Source: Lachnospiraceae bacterium NC2004 (GTDB taxonomy: Bacteria; Bacillota; Clostridia; Lachnospirales; Lachnospiraceae). Taken from it: 64,000 nt of DNA. Shown one piece after another: positions 54,847 through 63,397 of this stretch. The first letter of the stretch is position 1; the number at the start of each line of letters is the position of its first letter. The translations under genes and the position numbers were made by a program. The DNA is taken from the NCBI GenBank assembly GCA_000621905.1, contig JHXB01000013.1, positions 27,593-91,592 on the forward strand, given 5' to 3'. The notes below the pieces were generated by a model. That model ran no database searches. It saw only the letters and a list, made by a program, of their open reading frames with translations, and was not told where the DNA came from.

Positions 54847-56841
54847 ATGGAATTTAAGTCAACTTTATTTGGCTCGGCATACTATGATGAGTATATGCCA
54901 TACGACAGGATTGATACTGATTTTCAGATGATGAAGGATGCCGGATTCAACGTAATAAGAATCGCCGAATCAACTTGGAGTACCTGGGAACCGAGTGATA
55001 ATCAATATGATTTTACTCACCTTCATCGGATGCTTGACAAAGCGACAGAATACGGAATCAGCGTAATCATAGGAACTCCAACCTACGCTATTCCGCCTTG
55101 GTTATATAAGAAGTATCCTGACATAATGGCAGTAACGGCTGAAGGACCTTTGTTATACGGTCACAGACAACTTCACGATATAACTAATCCTCATTTTTTG
55201 TTTCACGCAGAGCGCATTATAAGGAAGTTGATGGATGAGGTAAAGGACTATGACTGTGTTATAGGATATCAGCTCGACAACGAGACCAGAGCTGCTGATG
55301 CGGCATCAAGTGAAACACAGAAGCTGTTCGTTGCCGAATTAAGAAAAACATATCCCGATATCAACGAATTTAACAGAGAATTCGGACTTGATTATTGGAG
55401 TAATAAGATTGATTCATGGGAAGATTTCCCTGATATTCGCGGTACGATAAACGGTAGTTTATCAGCAGCTTACAAGAGATTCTTAAGAAACAGGATAACC
55501 GAGTATCTGACGTGGCAGGCTTCGATTATAAGAGAATACAAACGCAATGATCAGTTCATAACTCATAACTTTGACTATTCATGGATAGGTCATTCATTTG
55601 GAATACAACCTTTAGTCAATCAGTTTGACGCAGCCAAATGTATGGATATAGCAGGTGTCGATATATATCATCCATGTAAGGATGAGTTAACCGGTGCAAC
55701 AATAGCATTTGGCGGAGCAGTCGGAAGAGCACTTAAGAAGGACAATTATCTTGTCTTAGAGACTGAAGCACAAGGCAGAACTGACTGGCTTGCCTATAAA
55801 GGACAGTTAAGACTCAATGCATACTCTCATTTGGCAAGCGGAGCTTTAAGTGTTATGTATTGGCATTGGCATTCGATACACAATTCATTCGAGACGTATT
55901 GGAAGGGTATCTTAAGTCACGACCTTAAGGCGAACGCCACCTATAACGAGCTTTCAGCTTTCAGACATGAGATGTTAAGTATTGAAGACAGAATACGCGG
56001 TCTTAAGAAGGAATCACAAGTTGCAATTATAGTAGATAATCAAAGTCTTGTAGGGATTGATGAATTCCCGATAAGCGATAGTTCTGAACTCGACTACAAT
56101 CATATATTAAGGTGGTTTTATGATGCATGTTACGAGATGAATATTGAATGTGATCTCGTCTCGGTTGAAGATACATTTGACAACTATCAAATGTTAATAG
56201 TACCTGCACTTTACTCTGCTTCTATAGGCACTTTAAATAAGATTAAAGATTACATCAGTAATGGTGGTCATGCACTTATTGGGTTTAAGAGCGGGTTCAG
56301 TGACGAGGAGATCAAGGTATATGCTGACACCGAACCCTATATCATATCAGATGCTATAGGTGCTCATTACGACCAATATACCAATCCTAAGGATGTACAT
56401 ATTACGATCGATAATAAGCAATATGAAGTCACTGAGTGGATGGAACTATTATATAACGATGATGCTAAGGTTATTGCATCATATGACCACAAGTATTACA
56501 AGGACTATGCTGCTATTACCTGTAAAGATTACGGCAAGGGCAGTGCAACATATATAGGATGTTATTTTTCAAAGGAGGGACTAAAGAGTGTAATATCATC
56601 CGTTACCAAGAAAGCCGGTATTGATATTCCTAAGATTGACTATCCAATAGTTAAAAAGACCGGAATCAATCAATACGGTAGAAGAATCAATTATTATTTT
56701 AACTACTCTTCTGATGAACTGAGTTTTGTCTACGATGGACGCGATGGAATCTCTCTTCTTGACAACTCAGATATTCGTTCAAAAGACACAGTTAAACTAA
56801 ATGATTGGGATCTTATAATTATCGAAGAAAACGAAGAATAA
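54847..56841 (+). CDS. GH42 beta-galactosidase
   Basis: 664 residues, cytoplasmic. GH42 marks: GSAYYDEYMPYDRIDTDF at the start; RIAESTWSTWEPSDNQYDF; the acid/base Glu in YQLDNETRAAD (about residue 151); the nucleophile Glu in LVLETEAQGRTDW (about 305). The trimer-type domain B and C-terminal small domain complete the usual length. It releases galactose from beta-1,4-galacto-oligosaccharides delivered by the transporter and trimmed by the cytoplasmic GH53. AGGAGG lies 5 bases before the ATG. First gene of the operon with galK and galT. Confidence 0.96.
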   Translation: MEFKSTLFGSAYYDEYMPYDRIDTDFQMMKDAGFNVIRIAESTWSTWEPSDNQYDFTHLHRMLDKATEYGISVIIGTPTYAIPPWLYKKYPDIMAVTAEGPLLYGHRQLHDITNPHFLFHAERIIRKLMDEVKDYDCVIGYQLDNETRAADAASSETQKLFVAELRKTYPDINEFNREFGLDYWSNKIDSWEDFPDIRGTINGSLSAAYKRFLRNRITEYLTWQASIIREYKRNDQFITHNFDYSWIGHSFGIQPLVNQFDAAKCMDIAGVDIYHPCKDELTGATIAFGGAVGRALKKDNYLVLETEAQGRTDWLAYKGQLRLNAYSHLASGALSVMYWHWHSIHNSFETYWKGILSHDLKANATYNELSAFRHEMLSIEDRIRGLKKESQVAIIVDNQSLVGIDEFPISDSSELDYNHILRWFYDACYEMNIECDLVSVEDTFDNYQMLIVPALYSASIGTLNKIKDYISNGGHALIGFKSGFSDEEIKVYADTEPYIISDAIGAHYDQYTNPKDVHITIDNKQYEVTEWMELLYNDDAKVIASYDHKYYKDYAAITCKDYGKGSATYIGCYFSKEGLKSVISSVTKKAGIDIPKIDYPIVKKTGINQYGRRINYYFNYSSDELSFVYDGRDGISLLDNSDIRSKDTVKLNDWDLIIIEENEE

Positions 56842-56857
56842 ACAGGGAGGAACCAAA

Positions 56858-58138
56858 ATGTTAAACTTAGATCAGATTATAAATGACATTAAAGAAGGTA
56901 GATTAGATGACAAGCTTCTTGATATCTATGTAGACGAGAGTAAACTTTCAACTCAGAAAGACAGATATATAAATGCTTTGAACGAATATAAGAAGCTCTT
57001 CACCGACGAGCTTGACGGAATATACAGCGCACCGGGCAGAAGTGAAATCGGAGGCAATCACACCGATCACCAACACGGTAAAACATTGGCTGCATCTATC
57101 AATGATGATGCCATTGCAATGGTTAAAAGCACAGATAAGAACGTTGTTAATGTTCTTTCTGAAGGCTATGACATGATTACGATTGACCTTAATGACATCG
57201 ACAAGAAAGATTCAGAAGAAGGAACTACAATTGCATTAATCAAGGGTGTAATTAAAGGTGTTAAAGATCACGGATATAACATCGGTGGATTTAATGCATA
57301 CATTACCAGCAACGTGTTATCCGGTTCCGGTCTATCGTCTTCAGCAGCATTTGAAACACTTATAGGTACTATTCTTTCAGGTCTATACAATGATATGAAG
57401 ATACCTGCCGTTGAGATTGCGATAATCGGACAGTACGCCGAGAATTATTACTTTGGCAAGCCATGCGGTCTCTTAGATCAGACTGCTTCTTCGGTTGGCG
57501 GATTATGTCACATGGACTTTATTAATCCAAAAGAACCGGCTGTTACAAAAGTTGATTTTGATATGGAGTCTTATGGCTATAGCTTATGTATAACAGATAC
57601 CAAAGGTTCTCACGCAGACTTAACCGACGACTACGCTGCAGTTCCTAAAGAGATGAAAGAAGTTGCTTCTTTCTTTGGAAAAGAAGTCTTGATAGAAGTT
57701 GACGAGGCTGAAGTCATAAAAAATGCTGCCGCTATAAGAGAGAAGTATTCAGACAGGGCTTTCTTAAGAGCTATACATTTTTACGAGGAGAACAAGCGCG
57801 TTAATCAAGAGGTTGAAGCTCTTAAATCGGGAGACATCGACACATTTTTAAAAACAGTTAATGCATCAGGTAACTCATCATATAAATATCTTCAGAACGT
57901 TTACACCAACCATGATGTTGAGCACCAAAATGTATCTGTCGCTTTGATGCTAAGCGAGTTGTTCTTAGGTGACAACGGTGTTGCAAGAGTTCATGGCGGT
58001 GGTTTTGCCGGAACCATTCAAGCATTTGTCAAAAATGAAGCAGTCGATGAATATAAGAAACAGATGGACATTGTGTTTGGAGACGGTGCATGTAACGTAC
58101 TTAAGATTAGAAAATACGGCGGAATGAAAGTGTTATAA
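56858..58138 (+). CDS. galK: Galactokinase
   Basis: 426 residues of the GHMP family. The galactokinase signature PGRSEIGGNHTDHQHG lies at about 58-73, the ATP loop LSGSGLSSSAAFE near 155, and the third motif VHGGGFAGTIQAFV near 385. Phosphorylates galactose to galactose-1-phosphate. It starts 16 bp after GH42, with GGGAGGA upstream of its ATG, and is followed by galT 24 bp later. Confidence 0.97.
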   Translation: MLNLDQIINDIKEGRLDDKLLDIYVDESKLSTQKDRYINALNEYKKLFTDELDGIYSAPGRSEIGGNHTDHQHGKTLAASINDDAIAMVKSTDKNVVNVLSEGYDMITIDLNDIDKKDSEEGTTIALIKGVIKGVKDHGYNIGGFNAYITSNVLSGSGLSSSAAFETLIGTILSGLYNDMKIPAVEIAIIGQYAENYYFGKPCGLLDQTASSVGGLCHMDFINPKEPAVTKVDFDMESYGYSLCITDTKGSHADLTDDYAAVPKEMKEVASFFGKEVLIEVDEAEVIKNAAAIREKYSDRAFLRAIHFYEENKRVNQEVEALKSGDIDTFLKTVNASGNSSYKYLQNVYTNHDVEHQNVSVALMLSELFLGDNGVARVHGGGFAGTIQAFVKNEAVDEYKKQMDIVFGDGACNVLKIRKYGGMKVL

Positions 58139-58162
58139 TTTAGCTTCGGGAGGTTTTAAACT

Positions 58163-59662
58163 ATGAACAATATCAGTGATTTAATTAAGGAACTTGTTAA
58201 GTACGGCAAGGACAAAGGCCTGGTCGATAAAGAAGATGAAGTATATACAATCAACAGATTAATTGAGCTTTTTAATGAGAATGAATACGCACCGAGCGAG
58301 GATGAGGTTGAGTTTAGAGAGATTCACCTTATCCTTGAAGATATGTTAGCATTTGCTGTTGAGAAGGGTTTGGTTAAGGATACTATTGCGAATAAAGATA
58401 TATTCGACACTAAGATTATGGGAATGCTCACTCCTCCTCCTTCATATGTAAGAAAGGAATTCAAAGAGAGGTATGATAAGGATCCTAAGGATGCAACAGA
58501 TTATTATTATCATTTTAGCAGAGCTACCAACTATATCAGAGATGACAGAATAGCGAAGGATGAGAAATGGACTTCTGAGACCGAGTTCGGATTAATGGAT
58601 ATAACCATCAACCTTTCTAAGCCGGAGAAGGATCCTAAAGACATAGCAGCACAGGGAGCAATGAAGAAATCGGGATATCCTGCCTGCCTTCTTTGTCGTG
58701 AAAATGAGGGCTACGCAGGCCACCTTGCACACCCTGCCAGAAACAATCACAGAATTATTCCTATTACTCTTTGTGGTGAGGCATACAATCTTCAGTATTC
58801 GCCTTATGTTTACTATAACGAGCACTGTATCATTTTCAATGATAAGCACACACCTATGAAGATTGACAGGGATGCATTTGCCAAGATTATTGATTTCGTA
58901 AGACAGTTCCCGCACTATACTGCAGGTTCTAATGCTGACCTACCGATTGTCGGAGGCTCGATATTAAGCCACGATCATTTTCAGGGTGGCGGATATGAAT
59001 TCGCAATGGTAAGGGCTCCTTATGAAAGAGAGTTTAAGATTAAAGACTTCCCTAATGTTCACGCAGGAACTATCAAGTGGCCGCTTTCTACTATCAGGCT
59101 TCAATCCTCTTCCGCTGAGGATATCGTAGACGCTGCTGACCTCATTCTTAAAGCGTGGAGAGGTTACACTGATGAGGATGCATTTATCTACGCTGAAACT
59201 GACGGAACACCTCATAACACAATCACTCCTATTGCGAGAATGCGCGGCGACTTATACGAACTTGATTTAGTATTGAGGAACAACATTACTACAGAGGAAT
59301 TCCCTGCCGGTGTTTACCATCCACATCAAGAGTATCATCATATTAAGCGCGAGAATATCGGGCTTATCGAGGTTATGGGACTGGCTGTGTTGCCTGCAAG
59401 GCTTAAGAAAGAAATGTCAGTGTTAGAGCAGGCGATATTAAATGGTGAGGATCTTTCTGCTAAACCGGAGACAGAATCGCATAAAGAGTGGGCTGAAGGA
59501 TGGATTAAGAAGTATGATGATATCAATGCCGACAACATCCACAGGATTGTTCAAAATGAGATTGCAGATGTCTTCTCTCACGTGTTAGAGGATGCCGGAG
59601 TTTATAAGAGGACTGAAGAGGGTATTAGCGCTTTTAAGAGGTTCACCGATATGTTTGAATAA
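58163..59662 (+). CDS. galT: Galactose-1-phosphate uridylyltransferase (GalT class 2)
   Basis: 499 residues, the Firmicute class 2 form (about 490-510). Visible motifs: YPACLLCRENEGYAGH (about 172-187), ARNNHRIIPITL, and ILSHDHFQGGGYEFAM with the central His region, followed by TPHNTITPIARMR. Exchanges UMP between UDP-glucose and galactose-1-phosphate. It is the last gene of GH42-galK-galT; UDP-galactose is returned by GalE from the facing operon. Repeats and then a shared terminator follow. Confidence 0.96.
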   Translation: MNNISDLIKELVKYGKDKGLVDKEDEVYTINRLIELFNENEYAPSEDEVEFREIHLILEDMLAFAVEKGLVKDTIANKDIFDTKIMGMLTPPPSYVRKEFKERYDKDPKDATDYYYHFSRATNYIRDDRIAKDEKWTSETEFGLMDITINLSKPEKDPKDIAAQGAMKKSGYPACLLCRENEGYAGHLAHPARNNHRIIPITLCGEAYNLQYSPYVYYNEHCIIFNDKHTPMKIDRDAFAKIIDFVRQFPHYTAGSNADLPIVGGSILSHDHFQGGGYEFAMVRAPYEREFKIKDFPNVHAGTIKWPLSTIRLQSSSAEDIVDAADLILKAWRGYTDEDAFIYAETDGTPHNTITPIARMRGDLYELDLVLRNNITTEEFPAGVYHPHQEYHHIKRENIGLIEVMGLAVLPARLKKEMSVLEQAILNGEDLSAKPETESHKEWAEGWIKKYDDINADNIHRIVQNEIADVFSHVLEDAGVYKRTEEGISAFKRFTDMFE

Positions 59663-59850
59663 GATCCTTCGTCGCTTCGCTCCTCAGGATGACATAGTTT
59701 AATGTAGCGAAGAATCTTTTATCGCTTCGTTCCCCAATCATGACATAACCTACCATGTCATTCTGAGCGTAGCGAAGAATCTTTTATCACTTCGTTCCCC
59801 AATCATGACATAACCTACCATGTCATTCTGAGCGTAGCGAAGAATCTTTA
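59661..59850. repeat. Dispersed repeat cluster with 65-bp tandem copies
   Basis: GTAGCGAAGAATCTTT begins at 59704, 59769 and 59834, a 65-bp period. Units contain TTCGTTCCCCAATCATGACA and ACCATGTCATTCTGAGC. The two full units differ at one position (ATCGCTTCG / ATCACTTCG), so the duplication is recent. A single GATCCTTCGTCGCTTCG copy precedes at 59661. It fills the gap after galT. Confidence 0.85.
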
Positions 59851-59857
59851 TAATAAT

Positions 59858-59893
59858 AAAACTCCCCGAACGTTATTCATTCGGGGAGTTTTT
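59858..59893. terminator. Bidirectional terminator between galT and secreted GH53
   Basis: AACTCCCCGAA and TTCGGGGAGTT, perfect 11-bp stem with loop CGTTATTCA, A-rich before and TTTTTC after. Serves the convergent genes. Confidence 0.9.
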
Positions 59894-59901
59894 CTGACTT
59901 A

Positions 59902-62900
59902 TTATATTGCTTTTATCTTAACCTTATTGCTTAATCCATTCTTTCTAAACAACTTCTTGTATGTCTTAAGCTTATCCTTTGGCACTTTAATTGTAGTCTT
60001 TTTACTTATACCCTTAAATGCATTCTTGCTCAAAGATTTCGATGTAATCTTCTTACTCTTAATAACGATAGTCTTAAGTTTAGAACAATTCTTAAATGCG
60101 TAACTCTCTATCTTGCTAACATTCTTTCCAACTTTAATAGTAACTACCTTGGAGTTATTCTTAAATGCTCCATTCTTTATTGTTGTAACCTTGTATTTCT
60201 TACCATTTACTACTACTGTGTCAGGTACGGAGCATGTTTTGGCTTTATTGTTAGCCGGTGATATATAATCAACCCCGTTACTGCCTGATTTCTCATCTAC
60301 CTTATATTCAGCATTTGACTTCTTATCATAGACAGCATCACTTGATGAAGCATCGCTCTGATTGTTATCAATTGCTGCATCACTTGATATATCAGGTGTT
60401 ATGGCTTCGCCGTTAGAATCGGTTGCCTTACTGTCTTCCTGCTCATTAGTTGCAGTGTCATCATTAGTCTGAGCATCGGCACTTACATTTTGTGTTGCGT
60501 CTGCGCTTTCGTTCCCGGTTGCATCACTGCTTGCATTTGCATCTGATGAAACGGCTTTCGCCTCTTTCGGGATATCAGCATTAGCTGTACTTGCGCTGCT
60601 GCTTGATGAGCTGCTTTCACTGCTTGATGTACTTGTGCTACTGTTTGATGTACTTGTGCTACTGTTTGATGATGAACTTGTTGATGCATTGGAGTTGTAT
60701 GACGTGGATACATCTGACTTATAGATATATAAATCATCAACAGAACCCCAACCACTGGCTTGATAATCAGCAACTATTCCTATCTCAAGCTCTGTTTCTT
60801 TTTCAAGTGTAAATGTTAAAGACGGCTCCTGCCATACCTGCCAGCTTTGTAACGTATATTCACCTTTAGTAATCTCGTCGTCAACATTTACATAAATGTA
60901 ACCTGTATCATTAGCATATCCTTGAGCGTAAGCCTTAAATGTGTAAGAGCCTGCAGGCAATGTCACTGTTCTATATGCTTTAGCTTCACCGGCTGTCTCG
61001 TTCCAATAATGAAATGTTTTTGTTCCGTCATGCGGGTCTTCGTTAGTTACCTTGGCAACTCCCTCAAAAGTCCAGCCGCTTCCGCCATTTTCAAAGCTTG
61101 GGTCCTCTGCATTTGTCAGCATATTCTCCGGTTTAACATTAACCGTACATGTCGGAATAAGACCATCATATGTTCCGAGACTTCCTCTTACAGTATATGT
61201 GCCGATACCTATTATCTTATTGATGTCTGCCTCACTCCAGACAACCGAATCGCTCACGGTAGACATGTCGCTTAGCACAACTTCAACATTTGCAGGAAGC
61301 GCATTGACAACTGCATTTTTTAAAGCATCGGAATAATAAACTGATACGCTTGTTGGATTGACATAATTAGCGGTAATCTCAGACTGTTTAGAGCCGGTAC
61401 TCATGTATTTATAAACCTTAAGCGAGTTGATTGCTTTTCCGTCAAAGTCGAAAAAAGCCTGGTTATCAATACTCGAACCGCCGTACCATCTACCTGCGTC
61501 ATCAGGGTCATACTCGGAAGAATAGCTTGACGCCCAGCCCGAGCCGTACTGTTCCCATTTAGCCTTGTTGGATGCCAAAGTTGCCGCCTTATTGGTAGAA
61601 GTAGCGTAATTGCCAACAGGAATCCAAGCTGCCTCCCAATAAAAGACACCGATTCCTTTAGAATCATCAATGCTGTTAACAGTATCTACAACATCTCTGA
61701 CCCATGCTGCCTGTCCTTCAACTGTATAAGGGTAAATGCAGTCACTTACCGAATCATTGTTGCCTACTCTTACTGTGTTCTCGTGTCCGTCTCCATCCTC
61801 TAATGTCCATGCGTAAGAGGTCTCAGCGACCATGACTTTCTTGTTGTATGTTGATGCAATACTTCCAAGAACCGACTTAAGATTAGACAAGCTTCCATGC
61901 CAATAAGGATAATATGACGAAGCAAATACATCGTAATCTACATTGTTTTCATATAAGCTCTTAGCGTATCCTGCCTGCTTACCTGAGTCTTGAGGATCGG
62001 TAAAATGAAGAGCTACAAGAGCATCTCTAAATACCTCTCTCACTGCCGAGCTTCCGGCATTAAATATCTGCGACATATTGGTAAATCCACTCTCGCCGCA
62101 TATCTTGCCATTAGTTTCATTGCCAATCTGAACCATCTTGACATCAACACCGGCGTTCTTTAGGGTGGTTAATGATTCTTTTGTAAATGTTTTAACAGCA
62201 TTTGCCTTTTCTTCTAACGTGTAATCACTCCACGCCTTTGGCGCCTGCTGCTTAGCAGGGTCAGCCCAGAAATCCGAGTAATGAAAATCAATTAAAACTT
62301 TAAGACCTGCGTTAGTTGCTAATTTACCCATGGTAACGGCTGCATTAATATCGTTGTTACCACCGCCGTAGCCTTTACCATTTGCATCAAACGGATTGTT
62401 CCATACTCTTATACGAACCCAATTAACACCGTTCTTCTTAAGAAATGAGAAGAACTGAGCTTCTGATAATCTGTTGCCATTATAGTCTTTACAATATGCT
62501 CCACTTTCATAAATAGAATGAATTGCAGAGATATCGGTTCCTAAAGCAAAATCATCTGAAAGATTATCAACTTTTTTAACGGTGATTTCTGCGTTGTTGA
62601 TTGCTGTGTCTTCGGTGGTTGATTGTTCCTCTGTTGTTGTAGCATTATTGTATTCCTGGTTATCAATGCTCTCGGCCGTTATTGAATCTAAATATCCCCA
62701 TCCGCCTGCAGAAATATTAACCGTTATCTTAAGGGTAGCGTTACTGATATCTTCATCGGTTGAAAAATAGAGGCTTGTATTATCCCAGATATTCCATCCG
62801 GATAAGTTGACAGTATCACTAACATTTTCATCAATTGATATATTATACGCCGCATCTTTACCCATATTTACAGATGTGAATTTGTATGAACCTGCAGGAA

Positions 62901-63222
62901 TAAAAATATCTTGAGTAAACTCAATGGTATTAACTGATTTCGACCAAAAACTAACTCCTTTTTCAGAGCCCGAAAGTGAATTTAAACCATCCTTACTTGC
63001 ATATATACACGTTTCAATCGTAGTATCATTCCAACTAGTCGGAGTAGTATTCCATCCCTTATTATCACCCCATATATCTGATGAAAAATCAGAATTGACA
63101 ATTGTAATTGTCGAATCTTCAGCATGAACATTATATAAAGTTAATCCACTCTTTGGGATATAACTTAATACTAATGCAAATGCAATCATTATTGCTACTA
63201 ATCTTCGTAACCCTACTTTCAT
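59902..63222 (-). CDS. Secreted GH53 endo-beta-1,4-galactanase with two CBM61-like modules
   Basis: 1106 residues. Signal peptide 1-34; CBM61-like module about 38-186 (WNIWDNTSLYF, GGWGYLDSI); GH53 about 225-605 with acid/base Glu369 in QIGNETNG and nucleophile Glu467 in VMVAETSYAWT; Big_4-like Ig domain about 622-700; second CBM61-like module about 705-850 (GGSGWTFEG, WQVWQEPSLTF, SGWGSVDDLYIY); a Ser/Asp/Ala/Thr linker about 855-1000 (SSDASSDAT type); and an LRR_5-like C-terminus (AFKNNSKVVTIKVGKN). It makes galacto-oligosaccharides at the cell surface. CBM61 binds beta-1,4-galactan. AAGGAGG precedes the ATG. Overlapping LacI-type operators lie 59 bp upstream. Confidence 0.95.
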   Translation of the reverse strand: MKVGLRRLVAIMIAFALVLSYIPKSGLTLYNVHAEDSTITIVNSDFSSDIWGDNKGWNTTPTSWNDTTIETCIYASKDGLNSLSGSEKGVSFWSKSVNTIEFTQDIFIPAGSYKFTSVNMGKDAAYNISIDENVSDTVNLSGWNIWDNTSLYFSTDEDISNATLKITVNISAGGWGYLDSITAESIDNQEYNNATTTEEQSTTEDTAINNAEITVKKVDNLSDDFALGTDISAIHSIYESGAYCKDYNGNRLSEAQFFSFLKKNGVNWVRIRVWNNPFDANGKGYGGGNNDINAAVTMGKLATNAGLKVLIDFHYSDFWADPAKQQAPKAWSDYTLEEKANAVKTFTKESLTTLKNAGVDVKMVQIGNETNGKICGESGFTNMSQIFNAGSSAVREVFRDALVALHFTDPQDSGKQAGYAKSLYENNVDYDVFASSYYPYWHGSLSNLKSVLGSIASTYNKKVMVAETSYAWTLEDGDGHENTVRVGNNDSVSDCIYPYTVEGQAAWVRDVVDTVNSIDDSKGIGVFYWEAAWIPVGNYATSTNKAATLASNKAKWEQYGSGWASSYSSEYDPDDAGRWYGGSSIDNQAFFDFDGKAINSLKVYKYMSTGSKQSEITANYVNPTSVSVYYSDALKNAVVNALPANVEVVLSDMSTVSDSVVWSEADINKIIGIGTYTVRGSLGTYDGLIPTCTVNVKPENMLTNAEDPSFENGGSGWTFEGVAKVTNEDPHDGTKTFHYWNETAGEAKAYRTVTLPAGSYTFKAYAQGYANDTGYIYVNVDDEITKGEYTLQSWQVWQEPSLTFTLEKETELEIGIVADYQASGWGSVDDLYIYKSDVSTSYNSNASTSSSSNSSTSTSNSSTSTSSSESSSSSSSASTANADIPKEAKAVSSDANASSDATGNESADATQNVSADAQTNDDTATNEQEDSKATDSNGEAITPDISSDAAIDNNQSDASSSDAVYDKKSNAEYKVDEKSGSNGVDYISPANNKAKTCSVPDTVVVNGKKYKVTTIKNGAFKNNSKVVTIKVGKNVSKIESYAFKNCSKLKTIVIKSKKITSKSLSKNAFKGISKKTTIKVPKDKLKTYKKLFRKNGLSNKVKIKAI

Positions 63223-63280
63223 GTAACGGCCTCCTTAACTCTGTTAAAAAAATTGTCAGTTCAAAACCCTGAAACCCTTG

Positions 63281-63309
63281 CGCAACCGTTGCGCAAGCGG
63301 TTGCGCTCA
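63281..63309 (-). promoter_or_regulatory. Two overlapping LacI-type operators before secreted GH53
   Basis: TGCGCAACCGTTGCGCA (63281-63297) is a palindrome with a 3-bp centre; TGCGCAAGCGGTTGCGCT (63292-63309) overlaps it and has the 4-bp GCGG centre of the regulator's own site. Together they tie this gene to the galactan regulon. The gene's promoter is not clear; it should lie to the right, near the IS end. Confidence 0.85.
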
Positions 63310-63397
63310 TAGTGTAATAGTATCATTAAATTTCCATTTTGGCAATTAGTTATTTTGTTTAAAAAAATTAGTGATTTTTACTAAATGTGTGATTATT

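Noticed and set aside
59704..59850. Possible CRISPR array
   Set aside because: The 65-bp units are tandem with no variable spacers and belong to a repeat family found singly elsewhere in the window.
60483..60812. Repetitive frames on both strands with HQ and CYCLMYL repeats
   Set aside because: Shadows of the Ser/Asp/Ala linker of the secreted GH53.
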